From: GW2011-AR5 sp041645025
GTDB taxonomy: Archaea; Aenigmatarchaeota; Aenigmatarchaeia; GW2011-AR5
Length of the DNA: 15,665 bases
Reading direction: 5' to 3'
Assembly: GCA_041645025.1 (NCBI GenBank)
Contig: JBAZQV010000019.1
Span: 1 to 15,665 of the forward strand
Each line of letters begins with the position of its first letter. The stretch's first letter is position 1. The notes beneath the pieces are model-generated. The model ran no database searches, had not been told where the DNA came from, and saw only the letters and a list, made by a program, of their open reading frames with translations. The translations under genes and the position numbers were made by a program. Positions 11,752 through 15,665 of the stretch are shown one piece after another.

Positions 11752-12555
11752 ATGGGATTCTTTGAAGACTACTTCATCCGTCCGACGCTTGAGCACACCG
11801 GCTATAACCTAGTAAATACGATAGCTTACGCGGTTGCGCTTATTATTGCACTGTTCCTTGTATACAAAGTTCTTGTGAAAATAGAAATAAAGCTTGACAG
11901 AAGGCTTTGGATTGATCTGCTGCCATTTGTATTTCTCGGCGGCGTGCTGAGGGCCCTTCAGGACATAAATTTCTTCGGATTTCTCGGAGTGTATCATGCT
12001 TTATTCGTCACGCCAATGATATACATAATAATCTTTTCGCTGGCATTTACAGGCATACTATTTTCCAAGTATTTTTGGAGAGATTTCATCAGGTATTTCG
12101 GGCTTGTGCTGGCAATCGTCTCATTAATACTCGTTTTGGTTAATGCAAAAAACCCCGCAGCGCTTGCCATTATATTGTTAGTTGCCACAGCAAGCTATGC
12201 AATTTTATATGGCATCCTAAAATATGCCAAGGTTAACATTTTCCAAAATCGGGGTTCTTATAATTCGCAAATTATAGCTGCGCATTTATTGGATGCGAGT
12301 ACAGCGTTTGTAGCGGTTTCTGTAATAGGCGGCTACTGGGAATCGTCCATCTTTACGTCGTTCCTTTTCTCGCGGATGCCTGGCTGGTTTTTCATTCCTA
12401 TAAAAGCTGCTGTTATTCTTCTCATATTACATTTTGTGGAAAAGGAAAGCAGCAATGAAACAAAATGGCTCATAAAGTTTGCGATACTGGTGCTGGGTCT
12501 GGGGCCCGGCCTGCATAACCTATTTTCCGTTTTTATGGGAAGTAATCTAACGTAA
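11752..12555 (+). CDS. DUF63 family archaeal membrane protein
   Basis: 267 residues with about seven membrane helices. The N-terminus MGFFEDYFIRPTLEHTGYN, the FLGGVLRALQDINFF segment (about 56-70), and the closing LGLGPGLHNLFSVFMG are characteristic of DUF63, an archaeal integral membrane family of unknown function. It is the last gene of the operon that begins at 8529. No cysteine motif links it to the redox genes, so its presence may reflect chromosomal context rather than function. Confidence 0.88.
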   Translation: MGFFEDYFIRPTLEHTGYNLVNTIAYAVALIIALFLVYKVLVKIEIKLDRRLWIDLLPFVFLGGVLRALQDINFFGFLGVYHALFVTPMIYIIIFSLAFTGILFSKYFWRDFIRYFGLVLAIVSLILVLVNAKNPAALAIILLVATASYAILYGILKYAKVNIFQNRGSYNSQIIAAHLLDASTAFVAVSVIGGYWESSIFTSFLFSRMPGWFFIPIKAAVILLILHFVEKESSNETKWLIKFAILVLGLGPGLHNLFSVFMGSNLT

Positions 12556-12583
12556 ATAGGCACCATAGGCAGCTATTACATAC

Positions 12584-12631
12584 TTATAGCAAATCTCAAT
12601 GATATTTGAACTTTTGTTGAGTTTGCTATAA
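12584..12631. repeat. Inverted repeat 1 (after DUF63)
   Basis: TTATAGCAAATCTCAA (12584-12599) pairs with TTGAGTTTGCTATAA (12617-12631) with a one-base bulge and a 17-base loop. It lies 28 bp after the DUF63 stop and has no T-tract directly after it, so it is not a clear terminator, though it could stabilise the 3' end of the operon transcript. Confidence 0.5.
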
Positions 12632-12632
12632 A

Positions 12633-12675
12633 GGAGATCTCGTAATATTAAAGTTCATTTATTTGAGAGATCTCC
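12633..12675. repeat. Inverted repeat 2 (GGAGATCTC / GAGATCTCC)
   Basis: A 9-bp perfect inverted repeat (12633-12641 and 12667-12675) with 25 bases between; each arm contains the self-palindrome GAGATCTC. It starts one base after inverted repeat 1 ends. Could be a protein-binding pair of sites or an RNA hairpin. Confidence 0.45.
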
Positions 12676-12701
12676 TATTATGAACAGAAAAAGGCTATGT
12701 G

Positions 12702-12772
12702 AAGAACCACTGTACGAAGACGGCGGTCTCTTTAAATTTATGTAAGCCACTTGTATTATTACAGTGGTTCTT
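12702..12772. repeat. Inverted repeat 3 (13-bp perfect arms)
   Basis: AAGAACCACTGTA (12702-12714) and TACAGTGGTTCTT (12760-12772) are exact reverse complements; with one bulge the pairing extends by TGT/ACA to 16 bp. The 45-base interval holds CTCTTTAAATTTATG (12728-12742), a reasonable TATA box for the regulator at 12850. Confidence 0.5.
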
Positions 12773-12778
12773 ACATCC

Positions 12779-12816
12779 CGAATTCCACACTACTGTCTGA
12801 GAAACGATGGAATTCG
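12779..12816. repeat. Inverted repeat 4 (CGAATTCC / GGAATTCG)
   Basis: An 8-bp perfect inverted repeat (12779-12786, 12809-12816) with 22 bases between, directly upstream of the second membrane-anchored regulator. It is the last of four inverted repeats packed into the 294-bp gap between DUF63 and that regulator. Confidence 0.4.
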
Positions 12817-12849
12817 AAGATTTAAAAATAAGAAAAAGAGGTAATTGTA

Positions 12850-13344
12850 ATGAAAATCAATATATCAGTAAGGTACACTGGCATAATCTTGATAGTACTT
12901 TCCCTGTTGCTGTTCTTTGTACTATTATCTTCAACGCAGTCCATACAAAAGCTGAATCAGTACATCCATCAGGACTGCACACTTCCAGCGGAGGTATGTC
13001 CGTTCAAAAAGGACATACCATGGGAATCTTCCCTTGGATTTTCAATAGACGCAATAATATTCATACTGGGCGTTCTTTTGGTGATGACTAAAAGACTTCC
13101 TGAACAGTCTCCAGTCAAGCGCGTGAAAAAACAGCCGGCAACAGTAAAGTCCCTGGAGCCGGCGGAGAAGAAGATATATGATATCATAACTGATTCGAAT
13201 GCAATTTTTCAGAGCGAGCTCGTGGAGAAAGCCAATATGTCAAAGGTAAAAATAACGCGTATTCTTGACAAGCTGGAAGCCCGCGGACTTGTCGAACGGA
13301 AAAGGCGCGGCATGACAAACGTTGTCGTGGCGAAAAATAAGTAA
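12850..13344 (+). CDS. Membrane-anchored winged-helix regulator (COG2512-like) with an extracytoplasmic CX6C loop, paralogue 2
   Basis: 164 residues, colinear with the regulator at 7904. Two membrane helices (about 9-28 and 61-79) enclose C43 and C50, followed by IPWES where paralogue 1 has IPLES. After a basic linker, the winged helix (104-160) is nearly the same, with AIFQSELVEKANMSKVKITR and LEARGLVERKRRGMTN. GAGGTAAT precedes the ATG by 7 nt. Its recognition helix closely matches that of paralogue 1, so both should read the same operator, GAAACTAGTTTC, one copy of which lies 60 bp downstream. The differing loops (CX7C and CX6C) may tune sensing to different signals (inference). Confidence 0.85.
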   Translation: MKINISVRYTGIILIVLSLLLFFVLLSSTQSIQKLNQYIHQDCTLPAEVCPFKKDIPWESSLGFSIDAIIFILGVLLVMTKRLPEQSPVKRVKKQPATVKSLEPAEKKIYDIITDSNAIFQSELVEKANMSKVKITRILDKLEARGLVERKRRGMTNVVVAKNK

Positions 13345-13403
13345 GTAAAGGCGGAGGCTGGGTTTTCGCATCTATAATTTTCAAAGATTGCCCCTACTTC
13401 CCT

Positions 13404-13443
13404 GAAACTAGTTTCACCTTAGGTCTTAATAGCTGTTTCATTC
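13404..13443 (+). promoter_or_regulatory. Promoter with GAAACTAGTTTC operator, copy 2
   Basis: GAAACTAGTTTC (13404-13415), TATA-like TCTTAATAGC (13424-13433), then GCTGTTTCATTC (13432-13443), all arranged as at 8468. The start codon at 13455 is about 27 nt from the TATA centre, pointing to a leaderless transcript. Sequence between the shared elements differs from copy 1, so the palindrome and the 12-mer are the conserved parts. Confidence 0.65.
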
Positions 13444-13454
13444 AATCTGGAAGT

Positions 13455-13889
13455 ATGAAAAAGAAAAATAAAACCAGTGCAAACAAAATCCTTCCAGTCC
13501 TGATAGCTGCGCTTGTGATTGTTGTTGCAATTAACCAATATTTAATCATGACTACGGTAACAGGAAATGCAACGCAAAAAACAGCAAATCAGTATGGCGT
13601 GCCTCTTACGCAAACCGGCTACGATCAACTCCTTGGCTACGACAAGTCAATAAGCCTCGATGGTACGCAGATAAAAAGCTATGTCGGGCTTGACGTTGAG
13701 ATGCCGTGTTGCGGCTTCAAGACGCTGCAGGCTACGGGCAACTGCGGCTGCGGTCATCATGTAGCTTTGTCGGGTCTTGCCAAACTGCTGATAAGCAAAG
13801 GCTATTCGCGTGATCAGGTACAGAATGAAATAAATTCATGGAAAGATGTATTTTTCGGAAATAATGCTGTAGATATGGGCGGATGTTAG
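13455..13889 (+). CDS. Membrane-anchored cysteine/histidine domain (PCYCGC/CcmH-like) with C-terminal GGC, paralogue 2
   Basis: 144 residues, homologous along its length to the protein at 8859. Lys-rich start, membrane segment (13-32, AALVIVVAINQYLI), YGVPLTQTGYDQLLGYDKSI (47-66), then P84-C-C-G87, C97-G-C99-G-H101-H102, GLAKLLISKGYSRDQV (107-122), W-x3-FF, and the tail DMGGC. It is shorter than its paralogue between the YGVPL block and PCCG. The CGCGHH form is closer to the PCYCGC motif. Probably an extracytoplasmic disulfide or copper-binding protein. First gene of operon 3, next to a DsbA-like protein that could oxidise or isomerise its thiols (inference). Confidence 0.8.
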   Translation: MKKKNKTSANKILPVLIAALVIVVAINQYLIMTTVTGNATQKTANQYGVPLTQTGYDQLLGYDKSISLDGTQIKSYVGLDVEMPCCGFKTLQATGNCGCGHHVALSGLAKLLISKGYSRDQVQNEINSWKDVFFGNNAVDMGGC

Positions 13890-13900
13890 GAGGAATTAAC

Positions 13901-14251
13901 ATGAAAAGAAGAAAAAAGCAAGCTGCTGTGGGCGGTAACATGAAGAAAAAAACAAAAGCAAGAAACGAAACAATAATGATGGCAGCTGTAGTTGCCCTGG
14001 TTGCGATCGTGGCGCTGCAGACAATCCAGATATTTTCAATGACAAGTTCTTCAAAAACCACATACAGCAGCACAGGCATGGTGGATAGTGCGCAAAGTGG
14101 TACAGGGATGATGGCCAGCGCGCAGGAATTTAACAGTGTGGGAGAAATGATGGCTGCGCATCATGGCGGCGGTGCAACAACACAGCAAAGCACAGACCAA
14201 TCGATGCAATCGCACCATGGAGGCAGCGGTGGAATGGTCGGTGGTTGCTGA
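13901..14251 (+). CDS. Membrane-anchored Met/His-rich protein with C-terminal GGC, paralogue 2
   Basis: 116 residues from ATG 13901, chosen because AGGAGG lies 7 nt upstream. The Lys/Arg-rich first part (1-20) precedes a membrane segment (25-47, VALVAIVALQTIQIF), then a low-complexity region with EMMAAHHGGG (82-91) and SHHGGSGG (104-111), and the tail MVGGC. It is the counterpart of the 79-residue protein at 8529; Met and His clusters suggest copper binding. The N-terminal MKRRKKQAAVGGN looks like a Lys-rich micropeptide joined in frame to the membrane protein, since an internal ATG (13940) starts MKKKTKARNET where the paralogue begins. That fusion idea is speculative. Confidence 0.78.
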   Translation: MKRRKKQAAVGGNMKKKTKARNETIMMAAVVALVAIVALQTIQIFSMTSSSKTTYSSTGMVDSAQSGTGMMASAQEFNSVGEMMAAHHGGGATTQQSTDQSMQSHHGGSGGMVGGC

Positions 14252-14289
14252 GGTTAAAAGGTTTTGTAACATAAAAAATATAACCAGGG

Positions 14290-14898
14290 GTGATACAGAT
14301 CGTAAAAACTAAATATGTACTGATAGTCGTGGTGATAGTAGCTTTGGTTGCAGGGTTCTTTGTTTTGAACGCAGGCAAAACAGGCTATGTTGTCAAGCAG
14401 ACCGGCGACAATGTCAAAGGATCGGTAAACGCAAAGGTCACTATAATAGAGTACAGCGACTTCCAGTGTCCTTTCTGCGGAAAAGCAGAGCCAACGATAA
14501 AGCAGATATTTGCTGCATACCCGAATGACGTAAAGCTTGTATACAGGCACTTCCCACTTCCTTCACACAGCCAGGCACAGAAAGCTGCAGAAGCGAGCGA
14601 ATGCGCAGCACAGCAGGGAAAGTTCTGGGAATATCATGACAAGCTATTTCAAAACCAGAATGCACTTTACGTGCCAATGCTAAAGGACTACGCGAGCCAG
14701 ATGGGATTCAACACAACAGACTTCAATCTATGCCTTGACAGCGGTGCAATGTATAGCAAGGTCCAAGCAAACTTGAAAGAAGGTCAAGCTGCTGGAGTAA
14801 CAGGTACGCCGGCGTTCTTTGTCAATGGCAAACTAATAAGCGGCGCGCAACCTTTTTCGGTGTTTGACAGTGCCATCAAAACAGAGTTGGCCAAGTGA
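14290..14898 (+). CDS. Membrane-anchored DsbA-like thiol:disulfide oxidoreductase
   Basis: 202 residues from GTG 14290. Membrane helix at about 9-28, then a DsbA/Thioredoxin_4 domain: IIEYSDFQCPFCGKAEP with active site C60-P-F-C63, VYRHFPL, the helical insert with ECAAQQGKFWEYHDKLF, and the cis-proline loop VTGTPAFFVNG (P174). C105 and C148 form a second possible disulfide. Role: forming or shuffling disulfides in extracytoplasmic proteins. The start is uncertain: GGGGTGAT (14287-14294) looks like a ribosome binding site, and the codon at the usual distance is ATC (14299), so the choice is GTG within that site or a rare ATC start. It follows the GGC-tailed genes, its likely clients. Confidence 0.88.
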   Translation: MIQIVKTKYVLIVVVIVALVAGFFVLNAGKTGYVVKQTGDNVKGSVNAKVTIIEYSDFQCPFCGKAEPTIKQIFAAYPNDVKLVYRHFPLPSHSQAQKAAEASECAAQQGKFWEYHDKLFQNQNALYVPMLKDYASQMGFNTTDFNLCLDSGAMYSKVQANLKEGQAAGVTGTPAFFVNGKLISGAQPFSVFDSAIKTELAK

Positions 14899-14901
14899 AC
14901 T

Positions 14902-14940
14902 GCACCACTATTTTTTAGTATTTCGGTGCTTTTCTCTTTT
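14902..14940 (+). terminator. Hairpin with T-tracts after the DsbA-like gene
   Basis: GCACC (14902-14906) pairs with GGTGC (14925-14929), with an inner ACTA/TAGT stem around a T run, followed by TTTTCTCTTTT. T-rich tracts terminate archaeal transcription; the gap to the next gene is only 60 bp, and its TATA-like TTACATAATA lies just downstream. Confidence 0.5.
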
Positions 14941-14958
14941 ACATAATAAGGTGTATCG

Positions 14959-15665
14959 ATGAATACGGACAAGATAAGAAAAGACTTTCCTCTTCTAGAA
15001 AAGAATATAGTTTATCTTGACAGCGCCTGCATGTCACTTAAACCTCGCTCTGTTGTCGAGGCGATGAATGACTATTACTACAACTACCCGGCCTGCGGCG
15101 AACGCAGCTCGCACCGTCTTGGAAACAAGGTTACGGAGGAGTATGAGTCTGCCAGGAAAAAAGTGGCGAAATTTGTTGGCGCGAAAGAAGAGGAAATCAT
15201 ATTTACCAAAAATACCACGGAAAGTATCAACCTCGTTGCAAATTCGCTAAAGCTTAAGCCAACAGACACAGTAATAACAAGCGATAAGGAGCATAATTCT
15301 AATTTTCTGCCGTGGATGAAATATCATCACGTAGTAGTTCCCACGCGCAATGGCAGGTTTGACATGGCGGCCTTCAGAAACGCCATGAACAAAAACGTCC
15401 GTGTTGTTTCGGTGGTGCACACATCTAACATTGACGGCGAGACGTTCCCTGTTAAAGAGATAGGCGAGACTGCTCACGATCAGGGTGCTATTTTCATGCT
15501 TGACGGCGCACAAAGCGTGCCCCACAGGGAAATAGATGTAAAAAAACTCGGTTGCGACATCCTGGCGTTTTCAGGACACAAGATGCTCGGGCCCAGCATC
15601 GGCTGTTTGTATGTCAGAAAAGAAATAGCAGAAGACATGGAGCCATTCATGGTGGGCGGCGGGAC
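14959..15665 (+). CDS. Cysteine desulfurase-like class V aminotransferase, SufS/CsdA type (partial)
   Basis: 235 complete codons, open at the window end. AAGGTG lies 6 nt before the ATG. Features of the PLP-dependent SufS/CsdA family: VYLDSACMSLKPRSVV near the start, SSHRLGNKVTEEYESAR, IIFTKNTTESINLVA, the VVHTSNIDGETFPV strand, MLDGAQSVPHREIDV (PLP-binding Asp and Gln) and SGHKMLGP with the Schiff-base lysine. The CMS and PACGERSSH motifs mark it as a variant archaeal group rather than classical SufS. The catalytic cysteine loop is beyond the window. Expected role: release of sulfur from cysteine for Fe-S clusters or other thiol compounds. Separate promoter from the GGC operon. Confidence 0.88.
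   Translation, partial: MNTDKIRKDFPLLEKNIVYLDSACMSLKPRSVVEAMNDYYYNYPACGERSSHRLGNKVTEEYESARKKVAKFVGAKEEEIIFTKNTTESINLVANSLKLKPTDTVITSDKEHNSNFLPWMKYHHVVVPTRNGRFDMAAFRNAMNKNVRVVSVVHTSNIDGETFPVKEIGETAHDQGAIFMLDGAQSVPHREIDVKKLGCDILAFSGHKMLGPSIGCLYVRKEIAEDMEPFMVGGG

Noticed and set aside
12680..12745. Short frame of 21 codons starting MNRKRLCEEPLY in the gap before the second regulator
   Set aside because: No convincing ribosome binding site, it overlaps an inverted-repeat arm, and it has no relative elsewhere in the window.
12584..12816. CRISPR array
   Set aside because: The repeats are four different inverted pairs, not one direct repeat with regular spacers, and no cas gene is present.
8529..14251. 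GG-tail as a ubiquitin-like/SAMP conjugation signal
   Set aside because: SAMP-type modifiers end in GG with a beta-grasp fold; these end in Cys after GG and have membrane helices, micropeptides or a zinc module instead.
1..15665. tRNA, rRNA or known riboswitches
   Set aside because: I looked for clover-leaf patterns and GTTCRA-type T loops in the gaps and saw none; the gaps are mostly short promoters.

Overview
The window looks archaeal. TATA-like boxes lie about 25 nt upstream of several starts, some starts appear leaderless (trxB, the PadR gene, the gene at 13455), and most internal genes have GGTGA/GAGGTGA ribosome binding sites. The families also fit Archaea: DUF63, COG2512-type membrane-anchored winged-helix regulators, a TRASH-type metal-sensing regulator, and a C2H2 finger on a membrane protein. 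The small genes, gene tiling and family mix are reminiscent of DPANN/Micrarchaeota-like genomes, but I hold that placement weakly. Nothing here looks like a phage or plasmid backbone.

Layout. (a) 1-1385: the tail of a DUF1624-type membrane protein, trxB, and a truncated copper-binding (HMA) domain that copies the N-terminus of the CopA further on. (b) 1393-3303, minus strand: a PadR-type regulator carrying a C-terminal TRASH-like cysteine cluster, then a promoter with two dyad-symmetric operators, then two membrane proteins with related N-terminal tails and a possible 22-aa ORF tiled between them. (c) 3378-8395: one tight operon starting at a divergent palindromic promoter. It encodes DUF302, a 14-aa Lys-rich GGCC peptide, a small His/Met-rich membrane protein, a zinc ribbon, a DUF302 remnant, the copper ATPase CopA, a membrane protein with an ACCAHH motif, a membrane-tethered rhodanese, and a membrane-anchored winged-helix regulator with two extracytoplasmic cysteines. 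(d) 8468-12555: an operon behind a GAAACTAGTTTC operator. It holds two GGC-tailed membrane proteins and a GGCC-tailed micropeptide, then (after an IS605-like hairpin) a CcmH-like/peroxiredoxin fusion, a CcdA/DsbD-like thiol transporter, small membrane proteins, a GGCC-tailed zinc-binding protein and DUF63. (e) 12850-14898: a second regulator of the same type, the same operator, paralogues of both GGC-tailed membrane proteins, and a DsbA-like oxidoreductase, closed by a hairpin/T-tract terminator. (f) 14959-end: start of a cysteine desulfurase.

How it may work together. The common theme is thiol, disulfide, sulfur and copper chemistry across the membrane: TrxR inside; CcdA/DsbD-like and DsbA/peroxiredoxin-like proteins at or outside the membrane; rhodanese and cysteine desulfurase for sulfur; CopA and sensors for copper. 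The most unusual signal is a C-terminal tail shared by seven otherwise different proteins: four exported/membrane proteins end in -GGC and three soluble ones end in -GGCC. Codons and stops vary, so selection appears to act on the protein. Four of them also share a related N-terminal membrane segment, and two paralogous regulator+operator+GGC-protein modules flank the redox genes. I propose this as a previously undescribed Cys-tailed thiol/metal-handling system; its biochemistry is inference.
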